Below are positions 23,986-35,250 of a DNA stretch of 64,000 nucleotides, one piece after another (position 1 is the first letter of the stretch; each line of letters starts with the position of its first letter). The stretch spans positions 5,952,001 to 6,016,000 of the forward strand of contig OX327702.1 of assembly GCA_946807835.1 (NCBI GenBank). The letters are read 5' to 3'. Below the pieces are notes generated by a model. It was not told the origin of the DNA. It did not search any database and worked only from the letters and a program-made list of their open reading frames with translations. The stretch is from Ailanthus altissimus. Lineage: Eukaryota > Streptophyta > Magnoliopsida > Sapindales > Simaroubaceae. A program made the translations under genes and the position numbers.

Positions 23986-26175
23986 TGAAAGGGACTATTA
24001 TTATTTTATAGGGCTCAAAGAATATGAAATCCCATAAAGCAATCTTTTTTTTTCTGCTTGTATTTAGTGAATGAAAGCTTATTAGTAACAAAAAAAAAAA
24101 AAAGAGACATTTTCTTTTAAAGAGCTATCTACCCGAGAGAAGAAATGTAACTTCTCATGGCTTTAGTTTTTTATTTCTTTTCTTTCTTTGTTAACTCATG
24201 AATGTTTCTAAGTTATTAGGTTATGAGTAATGTTTTAAACATGGATCTACACCTCTTAAATTAGGATTTCTCTAATTAGAGAGAGATTTAAACAATTAAA
24301 GATTTATAGAAAGAAAGTTAGTGTGAGAAAGAGTATTCAAGCTTTTGAGAGCATGATTATCACTATAATCTAAGGTTTTTATTGATATATATATGTTGGA
24401 GAGTAGAATTTTATAAAATTGAGAGATTTAAATTTTTGGAAAAATCTTAACCCTTGGTTTTGGGGGTAATTTCGAAATTCACTAAAATAGTGGTTTAAAT
24501 TATTATTTTTCTTCATTTTAGGACCTATAGAAAATTTACGGAACAAGTTAGACCCCATACCGCAAAGTTCGCATCGATTCAACGAGTTAGTAAATGTATA
24601 ACTCGTTATGTTATCGTTTTATGTAATAGATTTTATTTAGAATCGTCAATTTGAATATTAATTTCCTTATCAATAAATAATAGTACACTTTATCTCATTT
24701 AGGAGGGTTCTCGAACGTGACGTGTCCCGACAATGCATTTCCGATAAACATCATTATTTTTTTAAAGTGAAATTTATATTATATATATATATATATATAG
24801 TTTATTTCTCATATTAAAGATTTTGTTTATTACGCATCATTTTATAAAGTCTATAAACATGATGAGTATTTAATTTTTAGTTAAATTATTTATTTTACTT
24901 TATTAATTTAAATTTTTGAACATATTTAAATTAAGTATTTATTTTACGTTATAAAAAATACATTTATGTTATAGTTTGACTCTCCGAACATTTGTAAGTA
25001 ATGTTATAGATTGTTTATATTAATAGAAATATATTTAAATGATTTATTTGTTTAAGTATAAAGCATGAGATAAGATTCAATGAGTTTATAATTGTAAAAA
25101 TAGAAGTAGTTTTCAAACCATTAGACAATATCCTCCCTCATTAGCTAGAGATATAAGATTCAGGCCGTTGGGCCCCGTCTATATGCACACATAGGCTTTG
25201 AGCCGTGTGTATGAGCGCTTTACTCTTTGAGAGCTAGTTTGCTATGTGCATGCGTAAGACGAGGATTTGAGATGATATATAAATAAGTACGTCCAACGCT
25301 CTGCCCGATGGATATTTCGGGTACGATGAGAATTCTCCCTAGATACTAGTTTAGTGTAATATTTTTTTAAAAAAAACTTAAATATTTATATCCCATGACA
25401 TATATATGTGATTCGATTTATGAAAATCATTTATAATATTATATCATATTTTGTAGAACTTTCATTTGTAGCATGATTAAAATGAGATTTGATGATTCTT
25501 ATAATACTTTTAAATTATTTACATCATTTATGTTAAGATTGATGTTTATAATTTAAAGGTTTATTATTATTATTGTTATTATTATCATTATCATTTTCTC
25601 ATTTTATTTTGAAATTATTCAACTCACTGAGTTTCGTGAAAACTCACATCTCCTTCACTTTTTCCCATCTTAGGAGATAGTAAACGTCATCAGCTCAGTG
25701 ACTAGTTAGGGTGGGTTACGTGGTGGTGCTTTATGTCTTTTGTGAGCCATATAGGATATATGGAATCTCTTTTTCCTTTTGAGCCTATAAGAATTTAGCA
25801 TGTTTAGCTTGTAGATGGTGAATTTGTATTATGTTATTTATATTTTTTGGGCTTTTGATGCCATAAGCTTATTAACCATATCTTAGCTACTTAGAATATG
25901 TTGACGTATGAGTTATAAGTGTATTAATTTTTATTTGATGTTGATGTGGTGAATTGTGGATGAGATATGAGAAGTTTGGAAGTATGGTTGATGATATTGT
26001 GTTTATAGAAGTGGTATTCTCTAAATTGCAGGTTTGGGAATGTCCATAAAACAGGAAAAACTCTGTCGAAATTTCAGTAGAATTCCTAGTGTAGTGAGCG
26101 TTCCTGAATTATCCATAGGATAGCGGTTAAGATCCATCCTAAAAGTCATAGAAACCTGCAGGGCAGGTCATTTCA
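23986..26175 (+). repeat. 5' LTR of the gypsy element
   Basis: It aligns with 30990-33186 from TGAAA to TTTCA. It contains a TA microsatellite near 24780-24800, an ATT-rich tract near 25561-25600, and CAACTCACTGAGTTTCGTGAAAACTC near 25620. The single copy of that last segment here contrasts with a partial tandem duplication in the 3' LTR. Confidence 0.9.
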
Positions 26176-26177
26176 GT

Positions 26178-26189
26178 TGATATCAGAGC
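26178..26189 (+). promoter_or_regulatory. Primer-binding site of gypsy element
   Basis: TGATATCAGAGC lies two bases after the 5' LTR and differs by one base from the plant initiator-tRNA(Met) PBS TGGTATCAGAGC. Confidence 0.85.
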
Positions 26190-26280
26190 ATAGGTTATAG
26201 ATGTTGTAAACTTTCTTATCTTTTAATAATTTTAGTATTGTAGTTAACATAGTTGGGCTGATATTTTTTTAGGCACCATT

Positions 26281-27400
26281 ATGCCACCACATCGTACTAG
26301 ACCCATCACTGAGTTGAACCCCTATCCTAGGCATCGTGGGAGAAATGAGCTGATAAATGAAGGTGCAGCAGAATCAAATACACCTTTACCTGTTCAGCAA
26401 GTTGCTGTGACCCGGCCTACGATTGATATGTTTACTCAGATTGTGAAGGTAGTTGTACAAAATCAGGCTTAAACACGTGCTAGCATTAACACTATTGAGC
26501 GAGTGAAGAATCATGGGGCAAGAAATTTTGATGTTTGGGAGATCTTTCAGAGGTTGAGTCATGGTTAGATAGGGTAGAACACATATTTGATGTAATGAAG
26601 TGCTTAAATGAGGAGAAATTATCCTTTACCACATTCTTGCTTGAGGGAGGTGCACTCCATTGGTAGAGATCAGTACAAAAGTACTATATGACCCCCAAAG
26701 AGATTACTTGGGCAGTATTCCAAAAGGAATTCTATGACCACTTCTTTCCTACTGTGTACCGGGAGGGTAAACGAAAGAGTTTCTTTGCCTAACTCAAGAT
26801 TCTATGTCTGTTGAGCAGTATGAGATAAAGTTTTTAGATCTTTCATGTTTTGGTACTGCGATAATTTCTACAGAGAAAGAGAAATGCACTAAGTTTGGGG
26901 ATGATTTGCTCTGTAAGATTCGTAAAGCTGTGACAGTTTCTGGCTTCAGTGAGTTTGGGAAGCTAGTGGAGACTACAATGAGAGTAGAACGGAGTATCAA
27001 CAAGTTGCATAAGATTTCAACTGTAAGACAGAAATGCAATCAGGAGTGGACAGATGGTAGCCTTAGCAGTAGGCTGCCTAAGAGGGGAGGCAGTCATGCA
27101 ACTAATTTATATGGCTTCCAGAGAAGCCAGAATTTATTGTATAGAGGAGGACATGGGCAGACTTTTAGTCAAGGCTCCGTACAGCAATCCACAGGAAATA
27201 GAAGCCAGGGATCTAATGGTAGAGGTAGCGAAGGCTACCATGATGACCGCTTAACTAGCTTTAAACACACACAGTGTAGAACTTGTGGCAAGAACCATCA
27301 GGGATAGTGGTTGGTTGGGAGCAATGCTTGTTACCATTGTGGTCAGATTTGAAAAATTAAGAGATATTGCCCAACTTTAGCTCAGGGTGATAGCTCTACT
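26281..27400 (+). pseudogene. Gypsy gag (capsid and zinc knuckle), broken
   Basis: The frame opens at ATG 26281 with a basic N-terminus (MPPHRTRP..) and stops after 63 codons. Gag-like sequence continues in other frames, including a 168-codon block at 26804-27307 with SVEQYEIKFLDLSCF and an RVERSINK segment. It ends in a CRTCGKNHQG half zinc knuckle, then a stop (27305-27307) and ACYHCGQI followed by YCP. The second CCHC repeat lacks its usual histidine spacing, so RNA binding would be impaired. Upstream, a W to stop change is suggested at the ALHW-R position near 26663. Confidence 0.8.
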
Positions 27401-27589
27401 CAGAGGTTTACGCCACAACACTTTTAGAGAGACTTCAGTCAAACTCAAGGTCAGTGGAGTGTATAGACAGAAGGTTCTACATCGACTGGTAGAACTCGGA
27501 CTTCTACTTCAGGCCAGATTGGCCAACCTGGCTGACCCCGTACTCAGGCTCAAGTTTTTTCCTTGACACAGCAGGAGGCACAAGCTAAA

Positions 27590-28045
27590 TGAGATGTCGT
27601 TATAGGTATATTATCTATTTTAGGTCACGAGGCCCATATTCTTATTGACCCAGGATCTATGCATTCTTTTATTTCTCGTGCCTTTTCTGTGCATTTTAAT
27701 TGGGAGTTGAGACCTCTAGAGTATGGCTTAATTGTTGCCACACCCATTGGAGATTCAGTACTTGCTGAGAGTGTGTTTCAGAATTGTAGACTCAGAGTGG
27801 GTGAGCATGATTTTGAGTCAGACTTGATACTCCTTAACATTAGAGACTTTGACGCTATATTGGGTATGGATTGGCTTGCCAATCATTATGCTTCTGTTGA
27901 TTGTTTGAGGAAGGAGGTGGTGTTCAAAAAGCCAAGGAAGCATGAGGTTAGATTTTATAGAGAACAGCGTGAGCTAGGCGATTACTCAGAAAAGAGTGCT
28001 CAGTCTACTTTGCCCATACGGTGGATACTAAAGTGGATGAGGTAA
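27590..28045 (+). pseudogene. Gypsy aspartic protease region
   Basis: The retropepsin active-site segment reads LIDPGSMHSFIS near 27640-27675, with the catalytic Asp in DPGS, a variant common in plant chromoviruses. Downstream, LNIRDFDAILGMDWLANHYA (about 27832-27893) is the conserved C-terminal protease segment, with ILGMDWL the usual second hallmark. The open stretch of 128 codons starts inside the active site only because of an upstream stop, so no complete gag-pol frame exists. Confidence 0.85.
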
Positions 28046-29641
28046 GGTTGGAGGATATTTCAGTGGTGCAAGATTTCTTGGATGTCTTTCCTAATGATTT
28101 ACCAAGGTTACCACCAGATAGGGAGATCGAGTTCATAATAAATTTGATCCCTGGGACAACACCTATCTCAATAGCACTATATAGAATGGCTCCAGTAGAA
28201 TTGAAGGAACTTAAAGTTCAGTTACAAGAGTTGGTGAATAAGGGGTTTGCTAGACCTAATGTATCTATGAAGAGCCCTAATCTTATTTGTTAAGAAGAAT
28301 GATGGAACATTCAGACTTTGCAATGACTATCGACAATTGAACAAGGTCACCATACGCAATAAGTACCAACTCCCACATATTAATGATTTATTTAATCAAC
28401 TCCAAGGCATTAGAGTCCTTTTTAAAATAGATCTACGCTCAGGTAATCATCAGCTTAAGATTAAGGAAGCTGATATTTTTAAAACTGCTTTCAGAACCCG
28501 TTATGGACACTATGAGTTTTTGATGATGCCATTCGGGTTGACGAATGCCCTAACAGCCTTTATGGACTTGATGAATAGAGTGTTATGTCCCTACATTGAT
28601 TGATTTATAATTATGTTTATTGATGATATCTTGGTATATTTTCGGAGTGAGAAGGAACATATATAGCATTTAAGGTTTATCTTACAGACCTTAAGAGATA
28701 AATAGCTTTTTGCCAAGTTTAACAAATGTCAGTTTTGGCTTGACAGAGTCATATTTTTGGGCCATGTGATATCAGCAGAGGGCATTTATATTAATCCCCA
28801 GAAGATTGAGGCAATGGTGAAATGGGAGCAACCTACTAGTGTAATCGAGATTATGAGTTTTCTTGGCTTGGCTGGTTATTATCAAAGGTTCATATAAAGG
28901 TTCTCTAAGATAGTTGGCCCATTGACATAGTTGACCTGGAAGGATGTTAAGTTTGAGTGGAATGAAGATTGTGAAAAGAGCTTTCAAGAACTTAAGGCAC
29001 GATTAACTTCAGCATTAGTACTTATTCTTCCATCTTGTAATGAGGGGTTTGTGGTATATAGCGATGCTTCTAGACAAGGGTTAGGTTGTGTGTTAATGCA
29101 AGATGGTAAGGTAATGGCCTATGCTTCCAGGCAACTTAAAAAGCATGAGCTAAACTACCCTACCCACAATTTAGAGCTTACAGCGGTGTTATTTGCACTT
29201 AAGACTTGGAGGCATTACTTATACGGAGTAACTTGTCAGATTTTTACTAATCATAAGAGTCTTAAGTACCTACCTACTCAGAAGGACTTGAACTTGAGAC
29301 AGAAGAGATGGATTGAGTTGATCAAGGACTATAAGTGTACTATTGACTATCATCCAGGCATGGCAAACGTGGTAGCTGATGCACTTAGTAGGAAATCCTA
29401 CAGTTCTATTGCTCATTTGAGAGTGACACGGATGCCTTTGTTGATTGAGTTGAGATCTTTAGGAGTTGAGCTAATAGTTTTTGATTTTAGAGCATTGATG
29501 ACCAATTTTTTGGTCAGACTTACAATAATTGATAGAGTTCGTGATGTGCAAGCTTATGACCTTCAGTTAGTGAAGTTGATTGATGATGTGAAAAAAGGTT
29601 TGCAAGCTGAGTTCATGGTGAGAGACTCTAGCCATGGGTAG
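28021..29641 (+). pseudogene. Gypsy reverse transcriptase and RNase H, broken
   Basis: The RT begins with a PPDREIEFIINLIPGT segment and breaks by frameshift near 28285. It resumes as [45 protein letters not shown] and [16 protein letters not shown]. The catalytic FIDDILVY block is intact at 28616-28639 but a TGA stop (28601-28603) lies just before it. In-frame TAG codons follow at 28664, 28703 and 28928, mostly where Gln is usual. RNase H (28931-29641) is open for 236 codons, with [45 protein letters not shown] and a final [15 protein letters not shown]. Confidence 0.9.
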
Positions 29642-30536
29642 TAGACTTTATGTGCCCAATATAGAAGATTTGAAAAAGAAGATCAGGGAAGAAGCTCATT
29701 GTTTGATCTATGCCATGCATCCAGGTAGTACGAAGATGTACCGTACATTGAGGGATCATTATTGGTGGCAGGGTATGAAGAGAGAGATTATTGAGTTTGT
29801 TTCTTGGTGCTTAGTTTGTCAGTAGATCAAGGCCGAGCACTAGAGGCATGCATGACTTTCGCAGCCCCTTTCTATTCTTGAGTGGAAATATGAGCATATT
29901 ATTATAAACTTTGTGACAGGGCTTTCACGAACTCAGATGTGTTATGACAGTATATGGGTGATTGTCGATCGACTCACGAAGTCTGCTCACTTCTTACCTA
30001 TCAAAGCTACTTATTCACTTGTTAGGTTGGCTAGTATTTATGTAGCTGAGATAGTACGTCTTCATGGAGCACCTGTATCCATAGTTTCGGATCAAGATTC
30101 TCATTTTACATCTAAATTCTGGCCTAATTTACAAGAGGCGTTAGGCACAAGGTTGAATTTTAGTACAGTTTTTTATCCCAAGACAGATAAACAATCAGAG
30201 CGTACTATACAAACCTTGAAAGACATGCTACGAGCTTGCATAATCGAGTTCAAAGGTAGTTGGGATGCTTACTTACCTTTGATAGAGTTTGCCTATAATA
30301 ATAGTTATCAAGCTAGTATTGAAATGACTCTATACGAGGCTTTATATGGTAGGAAATGTAGAACTCCAGTTTGTTTGGACAAAGTGGGCGAAAGAAGATT
30401 ATTGGGTCCAGAATTAGTGCAAGATACTAATGATAAAATAAAGATTATTCGAGAGAATATGAAAATAGCTCAAGATAGACACAAGAGTTATGCTGACAAG
30501 CGTAAGAGAGATTTGGAATTTAATGTTGACGATTGA
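29634..30536 (+). pseudogene. Gypsy integrase, broken, first catalytic Asp changed
   Basis: The zinc-binding part shows H..H-type sequence (AHCLIYAMHPGSTKMYRTL) and CLVC near 29809-29820, then TAG stops at 29823 and 29841. The catalytic core has WKYEHIIINFVTGL, where chromoviruses have MDF: the first Asp of the DDE triad is Asn (codon AAC at 29907-29909). The second Asp (VSDQDSHFTSKFW) and the Glu (QSERTIQTLKDML) are present. A long open stretch of 207 codons (29913-30536) covers the core and GPY/F approach. Confidence 0.88.
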
Positions 30537-30992
30537 GTGTTTCTACGAATCTCTTCTTGGAAGGGTATTCTTCACTTTGGGAAGCGTGGTAAGCTAAGCC
30601 CACGGTACATTGGTCCTTATGAGATCATAAAGCGTGTGGGCGTAGTTGCCTATCGCTTCGCTTTACCACCGGAGCTATCAAGAATCTATAATGTGTTTCA
30701 TGTCTTAATGCTTCAGAAGTATATGTATGACCCGAACCACGTATTAGAACAACAACCTGCTCAATTGAGGGCAGATTTAACCTACAAGGAGGAACCAATG
30801 GAGATATTGGAAAGAAAGCAACAAGTCTTGCGTTCTAAAACCTTGTCCTTAGTAAATGTTATGTGGAAGAATCATGCAAATGCAGAAGCTACTTGGGAGC
30901 GTGAGGACTTGATGCAAGCACAATATCCACATCTTTTTCCCTCAGGTATGTTAAATTTTGAGGACGAAATTTCTATAAGGGGTAAGGATTGA
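30537..30992 (+). pseudogene. Integrase C-terminus with chromodomain-like end
   Basis: This 151-codon open stretch follows an in-frame stop at 30534-30536. It has GKLSPRYIGPYEIIKRVG (GPY/F module), YNVFHVLMLQKY, then EEPMEILERKQQVLR and VMWKNHANAEATWERED, the order of a Tekay-type chromodomain. In the family this part targets integration to heterochromatin. The stop codon TGA at 30990-30992 is made of the first three bases of the 3' LTR, so the pol frame runs right into the LTR. Confidence 0.85.
30977..30988 (+). promoter_or_regulatory. Polypurine tract of gypsy element
   Basis: AAGGGGTAAGGA lies one base before the TG of the 3' LTR and would prime plus-strand synthesis. Confidence 0.8.
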
Positions 30993-33186
30993 AATGGGCT
31001 ATTATTATTTCATAAGGCCCAAGGAATATGAAAGCCCATAATCAACCTTTTTTTTTCTCTTGTATTTAATGAATGAAAGCTTATTAGTAACAAAAATAAA
31101 AAAGGAGAGATATTTTCTTCTAAAGAGCTATCTACCCAAGAGAAGAAAGGTAACTTCTCATGACTTTTGTTTTTAATTTCTTCTTTTCCTTTGTTAACTC
31201 ATGAATGTTTCTAAGTGATTAGGTTATGGGTAATACTTTAAACATGAATTTAGACCTCTTAGCAATAGAATGTCTCTAATTAGAGAGAAATTTAGACAAT
31301 TAAGATTTTAGAGAGAGAAAGTTAGTATAAGAAAGAGTATTCAAACTTTTGGGAGCATGATTATCACTCTAATATAAGGTTTTTATTGATATATATATAT
31401 ATATGTTGGAGAGTAGAATTTTAAGAAATTGAGGAATTTAAATGTTAGGAAAAATTCTAACATTTGGTTTTGAGGGTAATTTCAAAATTCACTAAATTAG
31501 TGGCATAAATTATTATTTTTCTTCATTTTAGGATCCGTAGAAAATTTACAGAATGAGTTGGACCCTATACCGTAAAGTTCGCATCAATCCAACAAGTTGG
31601 TAAGTGTATAACTCGTTATGTTATCGTTTTGTGCAATATATTTTATTTAGAATCGTCAATTTGGGTATTAATTTTGTTATCAATGAATAATAGTACACTT
31701 TATCTCATTTAGGAGGGTTCCCAAGCGTGACGTGTCTCGAAAACGCGTTTCCAATAAACATCATCACTTTTTGTGAGTGAGATTTATATTTTATATATAT
31801 ATATATAGTTTATTTCTCATATTAAAGATTTCGTTTATTACGCATTATTTTATAAAGTATATAAAACATTATGAGTATTTAATTTTTAGTTAAATTATTT
31901 ATTTTACTTTATTAATTTAAAATTTTAGACATATTTAAATTAAGTATTTATTTTACGTTATGAAAAACACATTTATATTAAAGTTTGACTCCCAAACATT
32001 TTGTAAGTTATGTTATAGATTGTTTATAATAATAGAAATATGTTTAAATGATTTATTTGTTTAAATATAAAGCATAAGATAAGATTCAATGAGTTTATAA
32101 TTGTAAAAATAAAAGTAGTTTTCAAACCATTAGGCTGTACCCTCTCCCATTAGTTAGAGATATAAGATTCAGGCATTTGGGGCCCATTTATACACACACA
32201 CATAGACTTTGGATCGTGTGTATAGGCGCTTTGCTCTTTAGGAGTCAGTTTGCTCTGCGCATGCGTAAAATGAGAATTTAAGATGATATATAGATAAGTA
32301 CGTCCAACGCTCTGCCTGAAGGATATTCCGAGTACGAAGAGATTTTTTCCTCCTGAGTACTAGTTTAGTGTAATATTTTTAAAAAAACTTAAATATTTAT
32401 ATCCAATGACATATAATTATATGTGATCCGATTTATGAAAATCATTTATAATATTATATCATATTTTTTAGAGCTTTTATTTGTAGCATGATTAAAATAA
32501 GATTTGATGATTCTTATGATACTTTTAAATTATTTACATCATTTATATTAAGATTGATGTTTATAGTTTAAATATTTATTATTATTATTATTGTTATTAT
32601 TATCATTATCATTTTCTCTCATTTTATTTTGAAATTATTCAACTCACTGAGTTTCGTGAAAACTCACTCAGTTTCGTGAAAACTCACTCCCTTCACTTTT
32701 TTTTATCTCAAGAGATAATAGACATTCTCAGCTCAGCGGCTAATTAGGGTGGATCACGTGGTGGAACTTTATGTCTTTTGTGAGTCATATAAGATATATG
32801 AACTCTTTTTTTTCTTTTGGGCCTATAAAAATTTAACATGTTTAGCTTGTAGATGGTGAATTTGTATTATGTTATTTATATTTTTTGAGTTTTTGATGTC
32901 ATAAGCTTATTAACCATATCTTAACTATTTAGAATATATTGACATATGAGTTATAAGTATATTAATTTTCATTTAATGTTGATGTGGTGAATTACGGCTG
33001 AGATATGAAAAGTTTAAAAATATAATTGATGGTATTGTATTTATAAAAATATTATTTATTAAATTACAGACTTGAAAATGTTCATAAAACATGAAAAATT
33101 TTGTTAAAATTTTAGTAAAATTGTCAATATAATAACAATCAAAATTCATCTTAAAGTTTATAAAAAATTGCGTGGAGGCCATTTCA
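30990..33186 (+). repeat. 3' LTR of the gypsy element
   Basis: It pairs with 23986-26175. Differences include a short tandem duplication of an ACTCAGTTTCGTGAAAACTC unit near 32641-32690 that the 5' LTR lacks, and many transitions. The region near 33000-33180 shows more A/T changes than the matching end of the 5' LTR. Confidence 0.9.
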
Positions 33187-34169
33187 TCCCTAATCACCAT
33201 TACCAAAGTCTATTACTCTTAATTCAATTATTTTTCTTAATTAATTTTGTGTTTTCATTGCTTTTTTTTAGTACGTACTCCATTCTAAGAAGAAACTAAT
33301 TACAGTCTGCTTTCGTCGGTGCAAATTACTATCTTGCAATAATTGTCACGACCATTTGTGAACGGCCCACGTGAAACAGTGAGACGTATTAAAAAGTGTG
33401 GTCTAAGACACAAACCTAACGTGGAATTTTGGACCTGATATCATCACGTGCCACAAATTAAAGCAAAATCTGATCTTATAGAACATTCATGCAAATGTGT
33501 TTTTCGTTAAGTTTGTGCATATTATCTTGTCATATGCAGAAACCCATCGATTTTTGATTTATTTGGTAGGTAGAACTACATTTAACTGTATGTTATTTTT
33601 CAAACTTTTTTAGACAACTCACTCAAAAGAAAGTTACGAAACTTAGCCGCATAGATCAAAACCCACTTTCATCGATGGAGAGGAGGTATTGACCTCCTCT
33701 TTGGCGAACGAAAATAACTTTGCCCTCTTCTCTGTCATTTCTCTCCCTTTTCTCTTTAGTTTTCGTTTTTTAATTTCTTTTTCTCTCTCTAATTTTTGAC
33801 TTTTTTCACAGTAACGATGGCTGTCAGCACTGTGCCCTCCTTGAAGACCCGATTCTGTTTGCAATGCCTTCATCGATTCTACGCGTGGGGTTTCAGCTGA
33901 GCTGGGCCAAGCCGTGTTTCTACCGGTGTTGTTATGCTCTCCCTAGTTTTCAGCCGCGTTTCGACCGGTCGCCGCTGGTTAGTCCAAGCAGCCACTACCC
34001 TCCACCGCTCATGCTATACATATTCCGCTTTCTGGCCGCCTTGAACCCACCATCAGCCTTGTGTTCTTTGATGGTTTTTTTTATATTGTTCATAGATTAA
34101 ACCTGACATTGTGGTGTATGTATCAAATAATTGTGGTGTTTTAAAATTTTTCTCTCCGCGTGAGAGTAA

Positions 34170-34332
34170 TTTTTGTCCATTGTAAAATAATTTTATCAAG
34201 AGTAACTTTCCGTCTTTTAATCTTTAATAGAAGTAAAAGAATTTATAATTTTTGTCCTTTGTAAAATAATTTTATCTCTCCTGTGAGAACTTTTCTGTCT
34301 TCTAGTCTTTAATAAGAGTAAAAGAATTTATC
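34170..34332. repeat. Two tandem copies of a ~79-bp unit
   Basis: TTTTTGTCCATTGTAAAATAATTTTATC starts the first copy (34170) and TTTTTGTCCTTTGTAAAATAATTTTATC the second (34249). Both continue through CTTTAATARAAGTAAAAGAATTTAT. The sequence lies in a pyrimidine-rich stretch that could be a LINE or retroelement leader. Confidence 0.8.
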
Positions 34333-34729
34333 CGGAGAATGGTTCTCAAATATAGGGTTATTATCTCCTTTATTAGTGAAAGTTTTGAGTCTTGGCGTTT
34401 GTTAATAAATTTGTATTGTGTTGTCTGATAATTCTTTACTTTCGTAGCATTTGTCTTATAATATTTTAATTTTGATCAATAATATTAAATTGCCTTGAAA
34501 ACAAAGAACTACATTTAATTGTCAATGGGTAGAAAATTAATAGCCATCATTTTTGCAAACGGGAGTTAGTAATTAATACTATATCTCTCACTATGAATTT
34601 ATCAAACATTTCACGAATAAGCTTAATTTAGGGTTAAAAACTGTTTCGTCTTCCATTGTTCTTCATAATTATCGATGATAAATTCTAATTTGCTTTGGTA
34701 GTAATTGAGAGAGAGCTTGAAAGAGACCC

Positions 34730-35250
34730 ACTACAAATTGTAGTCCCACTTGAGACGAGATATTTGAAATTAACAATTTGCAAATACAGAAGCTTGATGA
34801 ATACGAGGAGCAATAGTAAATTATAAGGGTTGCTATCATTGTAATTAGGAGGTAAAATTTTGAACGTGTTTTTGTATTTTTAACAGAATTTTTGGTCGTG
34901 TTAAAATAAATGTATTTATGATAAAATTTTATTGGACGGGCCAACGTGACATAAACTATAAATTGCAGTCTCGATTGAAAAGAGATGTTTGTAATTAACA
35001 ATTTACAAATATAAATAGTTAATGAATGCGGGAAGCAAGAAAATTTATATGAGCCGATCTCAATGGAATTATAATATAAAATTTTATCATGTGTGTTATC
35101 ATATTTAATAAAATTTAATTATATATATAAATATAAAATTTAAATGATAACACAAAATTTGAAGCCGACTACACTTGCAGTCCCAAGTGAAAAAGGATAT
35201 TTGTAAAATTTTAATTAGCAATTTACAAATATAGAAGCTTAATGATGTAC
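34730..35250. repeat. Three copies of an ~80-bp repeat, ~215 bp apart
   Basis: Copies at about 34739-34825, 34965-35040 and 35174-35250 share TTGYAGTCYC..GTGA, a GATATTTG..AATTAACAATTTRCAAATA part and AGAAGCTTRATGA. The spacer sequences (also AT-rich, with AAAATTTTAT) are weakly alike, so this may be an old tandem array with a period of about 215. Confidence 0.65.

Larger units (their letters stand above)
23986..33186 (+). mobile_element. Ty3/gypsy chromovirus (Tekay/Del-like), defective
   Basis: Two direct LTRs of ~2.19 kb (23986-26175 and 30990-33186) begin TGAAA and end TTTCA. They are flanked by a perfect 5-bp target duplication TCCCT (23981-23985 and 33187-33191). A primer-binding site follows the 5' LTR and a polypurine tract precedes the 3' LTR. 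The internal order gag, protease, RT, RNase H, integrase, chromodomain-like C-terminus is that of Ty3/gypsy chromoviruses; the long LTRs and the C-terminal EEPMEILERK..WEREDLMQ segment suggest the Tekay/Del clade. All coding domains carry stops or frameshifts. In one 150-base LTR stretch compared by eye, about one base in ten differs, so the insertion is not recent. Confidence 0.92.
22696..33192. mobile_element. hAT-like non-autonomous element, split by gypsy insertion
   Basis: The left end TAGGGTAGC (22696) and the right end GCTAGCATCCCTA (33192, its first part lying at 23974-23985 before the insertion) are inverted repeats beginning TAGGG, fitting the hAT terminal consensus. They are flanked by ATCACCGT at 22688-22695 and ATCACCAT at 33193-33200, an 8-bp target duplication with one transition; 8 bp is the hAT hallmark. 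Without the 9.2-kb insertion the element is ~1.29 kb, encodes nothing, and most of its body is an AT-rich minisatellite. A related decayed copy lies at 3720-4733. Confidence 0.75.

Noticed and set aside
26804..30992. Separate functional genes from the long ORFs inside the gypsy element
   Set aside because: They are fragments of one gag-pol separated by stops and frameshifts; order and motifs match a single chromovirus polyprotein.
33643..34100. Host genes from the opposed 76- and 78-codon ORFs
   Set aside because: They come from a CT-rich tract and its complement, with no known similarity, splice evidence or conserved motif.
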